Assembly (NCBI RefSeq): GCF_030167915.1
Contig: NZ_JARGNB010000007.1
Span: 62,001-126,000, forward strand
Origin: Aquabacterium humicola
GTDB taxonomy: Bacteria > Pseudomonadota > Gammaproteobacteria > Burkholderiales > Burkholderiaceae_C
Direction: 5' to 3'
DNA: 64,000 nt
Shown: positions 1-8,236 of the stretch, in pieces
Numbering within the stretch: the first letter of the stretch is position 1
How the letters are laid out: each line of letters starts with the position of its first letter
Translations under genes and position numbers: made by a program
Notes under the pieces: model-generated
The model's database searches: none
The model's input: only the letters and a program-made list of their open reading frames with translations
Told to the model about the DNA's origin: nothing

Positions 1-2
1 AG

Positions 3-419
3 CACACCGCCGCGTCCGTGCGGGTGCTGAAATCGGCTCGCCAGTTGCTGGTGCTGGACGCGCAGGGCCGGCCGCTCGCGGCCTTCCCGGTCAGCCTGGG
101 CGGCCGGAACGATCCGCTGCCCCTCGGGCGCCTGCAGATCAAGAACGAGGTCGACGATCCTAGCTTCACCTACGACCCGTCGCTGATGTGGGACGCCAAG
201 CCGAACCACCGCAAGGTGGAGATCCGCCCCGGTCCGAACAACCCGGTCGGCAGCACCTGGCTCGGCCTGAGCAAGCCGCACTGGGGCATCCACGGCACGC
301 CGGAACCGTCGCGTGTCGGCCGCATGGAAACGCACGGCTGCGTGCATCTGACGAACTGGGACGCGAAGCGGCTGGCGGCCCTGGGCAAGGCCGGCACCGT
401 GGTGGACGTGCTGGCGTGA
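3..419 (+). CDS. L,D-transpeptidase (YkuD domain), 5' end outside window
   Basis: The frame is open through the left edge, so only the C-terminal 138 residues or so are visible. They carry the YkuD catalytic signature: a His in 'HGTPEPS' followed about 16 residues later by 'THGCVHL', which supplies the nucleophilic Cys. Enzymes of this family make 3-3 peptidoglycan cross-links or attach proteins to the wall from the periplasm. The fold starts near the edge with 'LLVLDAQGRPLAAFPVSLGG', so what is missing is probably a signal peptide and perhaps a LysM or other N-terminal domain. An M23 lipoprotein starts 6 bases after the stop, so the two cell-wall genes are probably cotranscribed. Confidence 0.88.
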   Translation, partial: HTAASVRVLKSARQLLVLDAQGRPLAAFPVSLGGRNDPLPLGRLQIKNEVDDPSFTYDPSLMWDAKPNHRKVEIRPGPNNPVGSTWLGLSKPHWGIHGTPEPSRVGRMETHGCVHLTNWDAKRLAALGKAGTVVDVLA

Positions 420-425
420 CCGCCG

Positions 426-1094
426 ATGGCAGGACGGCAGCGCGCGTTCGTCGCGGGGCTGGTCGCCGTGCTGGCCGCCGTGCTGGCGATCGGCGGCTGC
501 AGCGACGAGGCGGTGCGCGAGCACCAGCAGCGGCGGCGGGCGCCGGGCGCCCCGGCCGCGCCGGCGCCGCAGGCGGCGGCCAGCCCGGCGTCGGCCCCTG
601 AGGCGCCCGGGCCACCCGTGGTGCCCGCCCCGCAGCGCAGCGGCGTTCCCCCGTCGCCGGGGGCACTGCGGGTGCCGGTCGCCGGCGTCGATGCGTCAAT
701 GCTGCGCGACACCTACGACGAGCGGCGCGGCAGCAACCGCCCGCACGAAGCGCTGGACATCCTGGCGCCGCGCGGTACGCCGGTGGTCGCGGTGGCGCCG
801 GGGCGCGTGGTCAAGCTGTTTACCAGCGAGCCGGGCGGGCTGACGGTCTACCAGTTCGATCCGACCGAACGTTATGCCTACTACTACGCTCACCTGGATC
901 GTTATGCCGACGGGCTGCACGAAGGCCAGTGGCTGGATGCCGGCGATGCGATCGGCACGGTCGGCTTCACCGGCAACGCGTCGCCCGAAGCGCCGCACCT
1001 GCACTTCGCGCTGTTCCGGCTGGGTCCGGAACGCCAGTGGTGGAAGGGCACGCCGGTGAATCCGTACCCGCTGTTCCTTGGCGGGCCGCGCTGA
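426..1094 (+). CDS. M23 family (LytM-type) metallopeptidase lipoprotein
   Basis: The 222-residue product begins with a short basic stretch, a hydrophobic helix and the lipobox 'AIGGC' (Cys25), so it should be a lipoprotein. A low-complexity Ala/Pro linker (about residues 40-75) follows, then an M23 domain. The zinc-binding pattern is visible as 'HEALD' (His plus Asp) and 'HLHF' near residue 195. Enzymes of this family cut peptidoglycan cross-bridges, or regulate amidases when degenerate; the metal ligands look intact here. It sits 6 bases behind an L,D-transpeptidase gene, which suggests a small cell-wall operon. It ends in an inverted repeat shared with the convergent gene. Confidence 0.9.
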   Translation: MAGRQRAFVAGLVAVLAAVLAIGGCSDEAVREHQQRRRAPGAPAAPAPQAAASPASAPEAPGPPVVPAPQRSGVPPSPGALRVPVAGVDASMLRDTYDERRGSNRPHEALDILAPRGTPVVAVAPGRVVKLFTSEPGGLTVYQFDPTERYAYYYAHLDRYADGLHEGQWLDAGDAIGTVGFTGNASPEAPHLHFALFRLGPERQWWKGTPVNPYPLFLGGPR

Positions 1095-1127
1095 CCGGCT
1101 GCGCCCCTTCCGACCCTCGCCGGTCAG
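1091..1127. terminator. Inverted repeat between convergent genes, likely bidirectional terminator
   Basis: A perfect 9-base inverted repeat, CTGACCGGC / GCCGGTCAG, surrounds a 19-base loop. It contains the stop codon of the M23 gene on one arm and the stop codon of the opposing gene on the other. No T-run follows on either side, so intrinsic termination is inferred from position and symmetry only. Confidence 0.4.
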
Positions 1128-1861
1128 GGCATCCGGTCGAGCCCGGGACCGTCGGCCGCAGGCAGGAAGACGCCGATCGCGCTGGATGCGTGGTCGATGC
1201 CCTCCTGGGTCAGGTTCGGCGCGACGCACTCCCCGACGTGGATGAAGCCGCAGGCCGTGATGTCGCGGCCGGCGTGCTGGCCGATGACGAGCGAACACAC
1301 CCGGCTGTGGCTCGCGAGCCATCGTTCGCGGGCGTTGCGCTGGCCGACGTCGAGGGTCGGACCGCAGACGTAGGCCCGGGGTTGTGCCGCGAACAGATTG
1401 CCGAAGAAGGCGGCTTCGAAGCGGTCGAACGCGGCCTGCTCCGGCGCATCGGCGCGCAGGCCGGCCGGTGCCGAAGGGCGATCGCTGCGCAGGCTGATGC
1501 GTACCGTGCGAGCGAAGTGATTCGTGCGGGCGAAGATGCAGGCGGAGACGGCGAGTTCCTCTGCGGCATCCAGCCCGCGGTCCAGCCATGCCGGCGCCAG
1601 GCCGAGGTCCCCCTGCAGCACGACGGCATCGCCCCCGTTCGCATGGCGCACCCGGGCCCCGGCCGGCAGGGCGCAGGACACCAGGTACTTCAGGGTTTGC
1701 CGACCGTCGGCCGACTGCGTCAGCGGCGTGTCTCGCAGGGTTCGCACCGGCTGTTCGCTGGGGGGTTCACCCGCCGGCCCTTGCGCCGACGCGCCGATGC
1801 ACGCCGCCATCAGCGCCACGGACGCGGGCAGCCGCAGCGCACGCGGGACGGCGCGCGGCAT
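1124..1861 (-). CDS. Secreted protein of unknown function, partner of the NGISI-repeat protein
   Basis: I do not recognise an enzyme family. The 245-residue product starts with a signal peptide ending around 'ACIGASAQ' and continues as a soluble domain with several Cys residues ('LVSCALPAG', 'SACIFA', 'AYVCGP', 'SRVCSL', 'ITACGF', 'GECVAP') that could form disulfides after export. The start ATG lies 8 bases after the stop of the upstream NGISI-repeat gene, so the two are almost certainly one transcript. The segment 'LKYLVSCALPAG' resembles, from memory, uncharacterised secreted proteins of other bacteria that also occur with NG-repeat sequences. That link is recollection, not a search result. 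Function unknown. Confidence 0.7.
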   Translation of the reverse strand: MPRAVPRALRLPASVALMAACIGASAQGPAGEPPSEQPVRTLRDTPLTQSADGRQTLKYLVSCALPAGARVRHANGGDAVVLQGDLGLAPAWLDRGLDAAEELAVSACIFARTNHFARTVRISLRSDRPSAPAGLRADAPEQAAFDRFEAAFFGNLFAAQPRAYVCGPTLDVGQRNARERWLASHSRVCSLVIGQHAGRDITACGFIHVGECVAPNLTQEGIDHASSAIGVFLPAADGPGLDRMP

Positions 1862-1869
1862 GCCGCCGA

Positions 1870-2130
1870 TCACTGCGCCAGCGACTGGCTGGCCAGGGCG
1901 CGCACCGACAGTGCGTGCTGGGTGGGGGCTTCGAGGCCGTTGATGGAGATCCCGTTGATCGAGATCCCGTTGATCGAGATCCCGTTGATGGAGATCCCGT
2001 TGATCTGGATCCCGTTGATCGAGATGCCGTTCTGCTTGAGTCCGTTGCTCACATCGGCTGCCTGCACCGACAGAGCGGCGATGCCGAGCGCCAGCGCCGT
2101 GGCAATCTTCTTCGTGGTTTGAAAGGCCAA
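1870..2130 (-). CDS. Small secreted protein with NGISI pentapeptide tandem repeats (TTG start)
   Basis: The predicted product has 86 residues. No ATG or GTG fits, but a TTG lies 6 bases after a strong AGGAG (2137-2141), which decides the start. A signal peptide ('TTKKIATALALGIAALSVQA', cleavage before 'ADVS') is followed by eight consecutive five-residue units: NGLKQ, NGISI, NGIQI, four NGISI and NGLEA. A 20-residue tail follows. The strict NG-hydrophobic-x-hydrophobic period suggests a beta-solenoid or stacking structure, but it is not the usual A(D/N)Lxx pentapeptide consensus. It is cotranscribed with a secreted Cys-containing protein 8 bases downstream. Function unknown; a structural, adhesive or peptide-precursor role are all possible. 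Confidence 0.75.
   Translation of the reverse strand: MAFQTTKKIATALALGIAALSVQAADVSNGLKQNGISINGIQINGISINGISINGISINGISINGLEAPTQHALSVRALASQSLAQ
1927..2046. repeat. Eight-unit 15-base tandem repeat inside the NGISI gene
   Basis: Eight head-to-tail 15-base units encode the NGxxx pentapeptides. On the plus strand the typical unit reads gttgatcgagatccc. Four units encode identical NGISI peptides with one- or two-base synonymous differences; the end units are diverged. The near-identical DNA makes copy-number change by slippage plausible, always in frame. Confidence 0.95.
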
Positions 2131-2240
2131 GGGGTTCTCCTGAGGGGATGGGGTGGTGGGAGTTGGTTGGAGCGGCGCAGCGCAGCCGGCGCCACGGGCA
2201 TTGGTAGGTCGCAGGCCTGCATTCCTTACACAATCGCTCG

Positions 2241-3284
2241 ATGCTGATCTTCCACAACCCCGCCCATGCCCGCCACGACGGCCGCCAGGAGATGTACCGC
2301 GGCCGGCTGGTGCCCTGCCACGAGACGCCCGCGCGCCTGCAGCATGTGATGGACGAGCTGCAGCGCCGGCCGGTCGGCGCGCTGCGCACGCCGGGCGACG
2401 CGGACGGGGCGCTGATCCGCCGCGTGCATGCGCCGCGTTATGTCGACTTCCTGGCATCGGCGTGGGACGAGTGGGTGGCGCTCGATCCGGCGAACGCGGC
2501 ACTCGACGTGCTGCCCTCGGTGTGGCCGGTGCGCGGCTTTCGTGCCGACGTGCTGCCGGCCAACTTCGCCGCGCGTGTCGGCCTGTTCTCGTTCGATGCC
2601 GGCTCGCCGTTGACCGCCGGCACATGGGAGGCGGCACGCACCGGCGCGGCCTGCGCGATCGACGCGGCCCGCGCGCTGCTGCCCGGGGGTGCGCCGCGGG
2701 CGACGATGGCGCTGACCCGCCCTCCCGGCCACCATGCCGGCCCGGACTTCTTCGGCGGCTACTGCTTCCTGAACAACGCCGCCATCGCCGCGCAAGCGCT
2801 GCGCGACGGCGGCGCACGGCGCGTCGCGGTGCTCGACATCGACTACCACCACGGCAACGGCACGCAGAGCCTGTTCTACGAACGGTCCGACGTGCTGACG
2901 GTCTCGATCCATGGCGACCCGGCCACCGAGTACCCGTTCTTCCTGGGCCATGCCGACGAGCACGGCGCCGGCGAAGGTTTCGGCTTCAACTTGAACCTGC
3001 CGCTGGCCGCCGGCACCGACTTCATGCGCTGGTCGGCCGCGCTGGACCATGCGCTGGCCGAGGTGCGGCGCTTCGGCGCCGAGGCGCTGGTGATCGCGCT
3101 CGGCGTCGACACCTTCGAAGGCGATCCGATCTCGCGCTTCCGCGTCGCGAGCGCGGACTACCTGAAGATCGGCGCGGCCATCGCCGCGCTCGGGCTGCCC
3201 ACCGTGTTCACGATGGAAGGCGGCTATGCGGTCGCCGAGGTCGGCATCAACGTGGTCAACGTGCTCGAGGGCTTCGGTTCGTGA
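2241..3284 (+). CDS. Histone deacetylase-family / acetylpolyamine amidohydrolase
   Basis: This 347-residue protein covers a complete class II-type histone deacetylase fold. Visible hallmarks are 'RPPGHHAGP' (tandem catalytic His, about residues 159-167), 'DIDYHHGNGTQ' (zinc-binding Asp and His, about 199-209) and 'LGVDTFEGDP' (second zinc Asp, about 287). Bacterial members hydrolyse amide bonds in acetylated polyamines or other acyl-amines in the cytoplasm. The N-terminus 'MLIFHNPAHARHD' matches the usual start of the family. No polyamine gene is adjacent, so the substrate cannot be read from context. It is transcribed away from the repeat-protein operon, and the 110-base gap between them holds both promoters. 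Confidence 0.9.
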   Translation: MLIFHNPAHARHDGRQEMYRGRLVPCHETPARLQHVMDELQRRPVGALRTPGDADGALIRRVHAPRYVDFLASAWDEWVALDPANAALDVLPSVWPVRGFRADVLPANFAARVGLFSFDAGSPLTAGTWEAARTGAACAIDAARALLPGGAPRATMALTRPPGHHAGPDFFGGYCFLNNAAIAAQALRDGGARRVAVLDIDYHHGNGTQSLFYERSDVLTVSIHGDPATEYPFFLGHADEHGAGEGFGFNLNLPLAAGTDFMRWSAALDHALAEVRRFGAEALVIALGVDTFEGDPISRFRVASADYLKIGAAIAALGLPTVFTMEGGYAVAEVGINVVNVLEGFGS

Positions 3285-3384
3285 CCGGCTTGGCGCGGCA
3301 CTTTACGAACCAGTTGCACAAGGGCCGACTTCGCTTGACACGTCCGGCACAAGCTCTCTGCATCGCACGACATCGCGCCTGACC

Positions 3385-4416
3385 ATGCACTTCGGACCCG
3401 GTGGTTTCCTGCGCCTCGCGATCGGCGTCATCTTCCTGGCGGCCGGTGCCACGCAAGCCGCGCAGGCCGAGCAGGCCGAGCAGGGGCCGGCCTGGCGCGA
3501 TCGCATGCGTGAGCGCATCGAGCAGCGGCAGCAACGGCCGCCCCGCGCGACGCCATCGGATTTGCAGGAGCTCGCGGTCTCGCACCAGGGCATGACGCGC
3601 ACGGTGCTCGTGCACGTTCCGGCCGGCGTGCGCGAGGGCACGACCCTGCCGCTGGTCGTCGCGCTGCATGGCGGTGGCGGCTTCGCGGCCTACATGGCCG
3701 ACGACGAGCGCTACGGCCTGAACCGCAAGGCCGACAGCGCCGGCTTCCTGGTCGTCTACCCGAACGGCTACAGCAGGCTGCCCGGCGGCAAGTTCGCGAC
3801 CTGGAACGCCGGCAACTGCTGCGGCGATGCGCGCGACCGGGCGATCGACGACGTCGGCTTCCTGCGCGAGGTGGTCGCCACGGTGCAACGCCGCCACCCG
3901 GTGGACGCGCAGCGCATCTTCGCCGTCGGCATGTCCAATGGCGGCATGATGAGCTACCGCCTGGCCTGCGAGGCCGCCGACGTGTTCCGCGCCGTCGCGT
4001 CGGTCGCCGGCACCGAGGGGGTGGCCGCGTGCCGGCCGTCGAAGCCGGTCTCGGTGCTGCACATCCACGCCCGCAACGACGACCATGTGCTGTTCGACGG
4101 TGGCGCCGGCGCGGGCGCGTTCCGCGACCGCAGCAAGGTGACAGAGTTCGTCTCGGTGCCCGAGACCATCCGCCGCTGGGTCGAGCGGGCGCAGTGCCGG
4201 GGCACGCCTGAGCGGGTGCTCGAGGTGCCCGGCGCCTATTGCGAGAAGTACGCGGCCTGCGCGGACCGGCAGTCGGTGCAGTTGTGCGTCACCAGCGACG
4301 GCGGGCATTCCTGGCCCGGTGCGGCGATCACGCGGCGCGGCAAGGAAAGCCCGTCGCAGGCTCTGGACGCGAACGACCGGATCTGGACGTTCTTCTCGAG
4401 CCTCGCGCCGCGCTGA
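3385..4416 (+). CDS. PHB depolymerase / LpqC-family esterase, secreted
   Basis: The 343-residue product has a signal peptide (to about 'ATQAAQA') and a short charged linker, then an alpha/beta-hydrolase domain of the polyhydroxybutyrate depolymerase family. Visible are the oxyanion-hole segment 'LHGGGGF', the nucleophile elbow 'GMSNGG' (Ser about 183), 'HARNDDHVLFDGG' with a probable acid residue, and 'GGHSWPGA' with the catalytic His. Feruloyl and acetylxylan esterases share this fold, so the substrate may be a plant-wall ester or a polyester. The start was placed at the ATG preceding the signal peptide; the frame extends further upstream into the amidohydrolase gene without a convincing start. 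Confidence 0.85.
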   Translation: MHFGPGGFLRLAIGVIFLAAGATQAAQAEQAEQGPAWRDRMRERIEQRQQRPPRATPSDLQELAVSHQGMTRTVLVHVPAGVREGTTLPLVVALHGGGGFAAYMADDERYGLNRKADSAGFLVVYPNGYSRLPGGKFATWNAGNCCGDARDRAIDDVGFLREVVATVQRRHPVDAQRIFAVGMSNGGMMSYRLACEAADVFRAVASVAGTEGVAACRPSKPVSVLHIHARNDDHVLFDGGAGAGAFRDRSKVTEFVSVPETIRRWVERAQCRGTPERVLEVPGAYCEKYAACADRQSVQLCVTSDGGHSWPGAAITRRGKESPSQALDANDRIWTFFSSLAPR

Positions 4417-4466
4417 GTCGCGGCGTCGGCGCGCGCCGCGCCGGGGCCGGCGAGGGCCCGTCGCGG

Positions 4467-5213
4467 TCAGGCCAGCTGCGAGCGCATGCGCTGCGCGCGG
4501 TCGCGCGGGGCCGGGTGCGTCGACAGCCAGTTCGAGCTGCCGCCGCCGCTCATCTTGTCGAGCTTCTCCAGCGCGGTGACCGCGGCGCGGCGGTCGTGCT
4601 GGCGGCGCGACAGGAACTGCATCGCGTAGTCGTCGGCCTCGTTCTCGTTGGACTGCGAGTGCTGCGCGCGCACCACCTTGACGAAGAGATCGCCGAGGTC
4701 CGATTGCGCCAGTGCCGCGGCCTTGCCGCCGGCCGCGGCGGCGGCATCGCGCATCGCGCCGGAGCTCATCGCCACCTGCATGCGCTTCTTCGAATGGCCG
4801 GCCTGCACGTGGCCGATCTCGTGGCCGACGACGTAGCGGATCTCGTCGTCGGTCATCATGTCCATCAGCCCGCTGTAGAAGCGGATCGAGCCGTCGGCCA
4901 GCGCGAAGGCGTTGACCTCGGGGGTCAGGTAGACCTTGTAGTTCAGTGCCAGGCCCTGGTCCTCGCGGCAGCTCTGCGTCAGCGCGGCCAGGCGCTTGGC
5001 GTAGGGGCTGGCGGCCGGCGCGATCTTCGACTGCGCGTCCATCTGCTCGGCCATGCGGCTGGAGTGGGCGCGGATGTCGTCGTCGGACAGGCTGGCGGCA
5101 GCGGCAGCGCCCTTGGCGGCGCCGAGCGCCTTGCCGAGGTCGAAGGCGAAGGCCTGCGGCGCGAGGGCGGCGGCAGGCAGCAGGAACAGCGCGTGGCGGC
5201 GGTGCAGGTTCAT
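4467..5213 (-). CDS. M48 family metalloprotease, exported
   Basis: A 248-residue protein with a Tat-like or Sec signal ('NLHRRHALFLLPAAALAPQAFA') and an M48 peptidase core. The HEIGH zinc motif lies at about residues 131-135, preceded by 'GLMDMMTDDEIRYVVG', and a downstream 'NENEADDYAMQFL' supplies the third ligand Glu. It ends 'HPAPRDRAQRMRSQL', typical of periplasmic M48 proteins related to BepA/LoiP that handle outer-membrane protein quality control. The ATG at 5213 is preceded by GGGAG at good spacing, so I preferred it to the in-frame start 18 codons upstream. Confidence 0.88.
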   Translation of the reverse strand: MNLHRRHALFLLPAAALAPQAFAFDLGKALGAAKGAAAAASLSDDDIRAHSSRMAEQMDAQSKIAPAASPYAKRLAALTQSCREDQGLALNYKVYLTPEVNAFALADGSIRFYSGLMDMMTDDEIRYVVGHEIGHVQAGHSKKRMQVAMSSGAMRDAAAAAGGKAAALAQSDLGDLFVKVVRAQHSQSNENEADDYAMQFLSRRQHDRRAAVTALEKLDKMSGGGSSNWLSTHPAPRDRAQRMRSQLA

Positions 5214-5349
5214 CACGGTCTCCCGAAGGCTGGTACGAAGCAGGGCACCACTTTGGGCGCCCTGCATCTCAGCCGCGTGTCGACCGCGGTTTCGTTGGTT
5301 TCAGCGCCGGACGCGCCCGCCTACTTCGTCACGCCGGCGCCTGCGGCTT

Positions 5350-7590
5350 TCACGCCAGCTTGAACGGCAGCTCCCGCTGCGGCTTCGCGCCCGCGCGCCG
5401 CAGCGCATTCGCCAGCGCCGGCGCGAACGGCGGCAGGCCCGGCTCGCCCATGCCCTTGGGCGGATCGCTGCTCGGCACGATGTGCACGGCGATGCGCAGC
5501 GCATCCGTCATGCGCGCGACGGGGTAGTCGCTGAAGTTGCTCTGCTCGACGACGCCGTCCTTGAAGGTGATCGCCGCGCCGGGCAAGGTGGTCGACAGCG
5601 CCATCGTCGCCGCGCCCTGCACCTGCGCCTCGACGGTGCGCGGGTTGACGCAGAAGTTGCAGTGCACGCCGGCGGTGACCTGGCCGATCACCGGCTTGCC
5701 GTCCTTGAGCCCCGCCTCGACGACGTAGGCGACCACCGACTCGAAGCTCTCGTGCACCGCGACACCCCAGTGCAGGTGCGCCGGCAGCGTCTTCTTGCCG
5801 TAGCCGGACTGCTCCACAGCCAGCTGCAGCGCGGCGCGGTGCCGCGCATGTTCGGGGCCGCTGCCCATCAGCTTCAGGCGGTAGGCGACCGGGTCCTGCT
5901 TGGTTGCGTCGGCGATCTCGTCGACCAGCGTCTCCATCACGAACGCGGTGTGCGTCGAGCCGACCGAGCGCCACCACAGCACCGGCACGTTGACCTTCGG
6001 GTGATGCACGGCCACGCGCATCGGCACGTTGTACGGATCGCGCATGCCCTCGACGGCGGTGTCGTCGACGCCTTCCTTGACCATGAAGGCCTCGAAGGGC
6101 GTGCCGCCGACGATGCTCTGCGTGACGATGCGGTGGTCCCAGGCCAGCACATTGCCCTGCGCATCGTGGCCGATCTCGGCGCGGTGCACGGTGAACGGGC
6201 GGTAGTAGCCGGCGCGCAGGTCGTCCTCGCGGCTCCAGATCACCTTCACCGGCGCGGCCTTGCCCGCGGCGGCCAGTGCCTTCGCGACGGCCACCGATTC
6301 GAGCAGGTACTCCGAGGTCGGCACCGCGCGCCGGCCGAAGCCGCCGCCGCCCATCTGCACGTGGATGTTCACCTGCTCGGGCTTCAGCCCGGTCGAGGCC
6401 GCGATGGCCATCGCGTCGACGCCCGGCATCTGCGAGGCGGTGTAGATGTCGCAGCGATCGGCCTTCAGCTCGACGGTGCAGGCCAGCGGCTCCATCTGCG
6501 CGTGGTTGAGGTACGGGAAGACGAACTCGGCCGACAGCTTGTGCGGTGCGTCGGCCAGCTTGGCGACGTCGGCGCGCAGCTTCGGGTTCGGCGCCAGGTT
6601 ACCGCCGGACTTCGCGAGCTCGCGGTACTGCGCCAGCTGCTTCGGCGTGTCGTTCTTCTCGACGCCACTCAGGTCCCAGTCGATCTTCAGCGCCTCTCGT
6701 GCGGTCTTTGCCGGCCAGTAGCCGGTGGCCACCACCGCGACGCCGCGCGCGCCGCGGTCCAGGTCCACCGGCAGCACCGCGCGCACGCCGGCCACCTTCT
6801 TCGCCGCGGCGTCGTCGAAGCCCTTGAACTTCGCGCCGAACACCGGCGGATGCGCGATCACCGCCACCAGCATGCCGGGGCGCTTGACGTCCATGCCGTA
6901 GGTCTGGCGGCCGCTGGACTTCGCGCGCGAGACCTTCAGCCCGGTCGGCTTGCCGACGATCTTGAAGTCCTTCGGGTCCTTCAGCGCCACCTTCTCGGGA
7001 ATGGGCTGCTTCATCGCCGCGTCGAACAGCGTGCCGTAGGGGGCGCTCTTGCCGCCCGGGCCCTTCAACACGCCGCGCTCGGCGGTGACCTGCGCGGCCG
7101 GCACCTTCCACTGCTCGGCCGCCGCGGCGATGAGCATCGCCTTCGTGCGTGCACCGAGCTCGCGGTACTGCAGGTAGCTGTTCTTCACCGAGTTCGAGCC
7201 GCCGGTGAGGTGCATGCCGAAGGCCGGGTCGATGTAGTTCGGCTTCGCGTTGCCGAAGCCGGTGCGCACCGAGGCCCAGTCGGCCTCGAGCTCCTCGGCG
7301 CAGACCATCGCCAGCGCGGTCTCGATGCCCTGCCCCATGTCCATGCGGTTGCACAGCACCGTGACGATGCCGTCGCGGCCGATGGTCACGAAGGCGGCCG
7401 GCTGCTCGAACGGCGACTGGCCCGGCGGCAGCTTGGGCTGCTGCTGCGCGAGTGTGGCGAACGGCAGCAGCGCCAGGCCGACGCTGCCGCCGATGGTGAG
7501 CGTCGCGAACCGGCGGCGCGTCAGACCGGCGGCAGGCTTGGCGTCCAGCGCGGCCTGCGCCGCACGTTGCATCAGGCGGTCGGCGATCAT
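5350..7590 (-). CDS. Molybdopterin-dependent dehydrogenase large subunit (isoquinoline 1-oxidoreductase beta-like)
   Basis: The 746-residue product starts with a twin-arginine-like signal ('LTRRRFATLTIGGSVGLALL') and continues as a xanthine-oxidase-family molybdenum subunit of the split, exported IorB type. Recognisable are 'GQGIETALAMVCAEELEADW', 'QMGGGGFGRRA' and 'GGTPFEAF'. Partnered with the small [2Fe-2S] subunit it would oxidise an aldehyde or N-heterocycle in the periplasm. Its ATG overlaps the small-subunit stop by four bases (ATGA), so translation is coupled. There is no FAD subunit, as usual for this group, and no XdhC-type maturation factor in the window. The substrate cannot be assigned. 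Confidence 0.9.
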   Translation of the reverse strand: MIADRLMQRAAQAALDAKPAAGLTRRRFATLTIGGSVGLALLPFATLAQQQPKLPPGQSPFEQPAAFVTIGRDGIVTVLCNRMDMGQGIETALAMVCAEELEADWASVRTGFGNAKPNYIDPAFGMHLTGGSNSVKNSYLQYRELGARTKAMLIAAAAEQWKVPAAQVTAERGVLKGPGGKSAPYGTLFDAAMKQPIPEKVALKDPKDFKIVGKPTGLKVSRAKSSGRQTYGMDVKRPGMLVAVIAHPPVFGAKFKGFDDAAAKKVAGVRAVLPVDLDRGARGVAVVATGYWPAKTAREALKIDWDLSGVEKNDTPKQLAQYRELAKSGGNLAPNPKLRADVAKLADAPHKLSAEFVFPYLNHAQMEPLACTVELKADRCDIYTASQMPGVDAMAIAASTGLKPEQVNIHVQMGGGGFGRRAVPTSEYLLESVAVAKALAAAGKAAPVKVIWSREDDLRAGYYRPFTVHRAEIGHDAQGNVLAWDHRIVTQSIVGGTPFEAFMVKEGVDDTAVEGMRDPYNVPMRVAVHHPKVNVPVLWWRSVGSTHTAFVMETLVDEIADATKQDPVAYRLKLMGSGPEHARHRAALQLAVEQSGYGKKTLPAHLHWGVAVHESFESVVAYVVEAGLKDGKPVIGQVTAGVHCNFCVNPRTVEAQVQGAATMALSTTLPGAAITFKDGVVEQSNFSDYPVARMTDALRIAVHIVPSSDPPKGMGEPGLPPFAPALANALRRAGAKPQRELPFKLA

Positions 7591-8066
7591 GCGGCGCTCC
7601 CTTGCATGCCCAGCGTCACGGCGGCGTCCTTGATGGCCGCTCGGATGCGTTGATAGGTGCCGCAGCGGCAGATGTTGCCGGCCATGGCCGAGTCGATGTC
7701 CGCATCGGTGGGCTTGCGGTTGGCCTTCAGCAGCGCCACCGCGCTCATCACCTGCCCGCTCTGGCAGTAGCCGCACTGCGCGACGTCGTGCTTGACCCAG
7801 GCGTCGATCACCGCCTTGCCGACCTGGTCGGCGTCCTGGCTCTCGATGGTGCGGATGTCGGCGCCCTTGGCGGCGGAGATCGGCGTCACGCAGGACCGGA
7901 TGGCCGCACCATTCATGTGCACGGTGCAGGCGCCGCAGAGCGCGGCGCCGCAACCGAACTTGGTGCCGGTCATCCCCAGCTCGTCGCGCAGGGCCCAGAG
8001 GATCGGCGTCGACGGATCGGCTTGCAGCGTCACCGCTTTGCCGTTGAGTTTCAAGGTGGTGCTCAT
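7587..8066 (-). CDS. (2Fe-2S)-binding small subunit of molybdenum hydroxylase
   Basis: A 159-residue protein with the two iron-sulfur domains of the xanthine dehydrogenase small-subunit family. The plant-ferredoxin-type cluster site is 'FGCGAALCGACTVH' plus 'IRSC' (about residues 38-60). The alpha-helical second site is 'CGYCQSG' and 'CRCGTY' (about 100-145). It passes electrons from the molybdenum centre of the downstream subunit to an acceptor, probably cytochrome c in IorA-like enzymes. It is the first gene of the pair, with the four-base overlap described for its partner. It carries no signal of its own and would be exported with the Tat-bearing large subunit. Confidence 0.93.
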   Translation of the reverse strand: MSTTLKLNGKAVTLQADPSTPILWALRDELGMTGTKFGCGAALCGACTVHMNGAAIRSCVTPISAAKGADIRTIESQDADQVGKAVIDAWVKHDVAQCGYCQSGQVMSAVALLKANRKPTDADIDSAMAGNICRCGTYQRIRAAIKDAAVTLGMQGSAA

Positions 8067-8236
8067 GGTGTCTCGTTGTGTGGCGACGGGAAACGGAAGG
8101 CGGCGAGTGTGCGACTCGGCCGCGGCGCTGCGATGCTCACACCAATCAACCGCATTCGCATTGGGGCTTTGCCGCTGTCACCATCGGGCGAGACGATTGC
8201 CTTGTTCCGAAGCGAAACAACTCCGGGAGAGCCCTG

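Noticed and set aside
1927-2046. Regular tandem repeat considered as a CRISPR array or intergenic satellite.
   Set aside because: Units are 15 bases with no spacers, and the array is in frame inside a signal-peptide-bearing gene.
5053-7653. A very long open frame on the plus strand opposite the molybdenum hydroxylase genes.
   Set aside because: It is antisense to a clearly recognised protein, rich in Arg/His/Gln/Ala, and matches no family. In 70% GC DNA such shadow frames are expected; the same applies to many others in the window.
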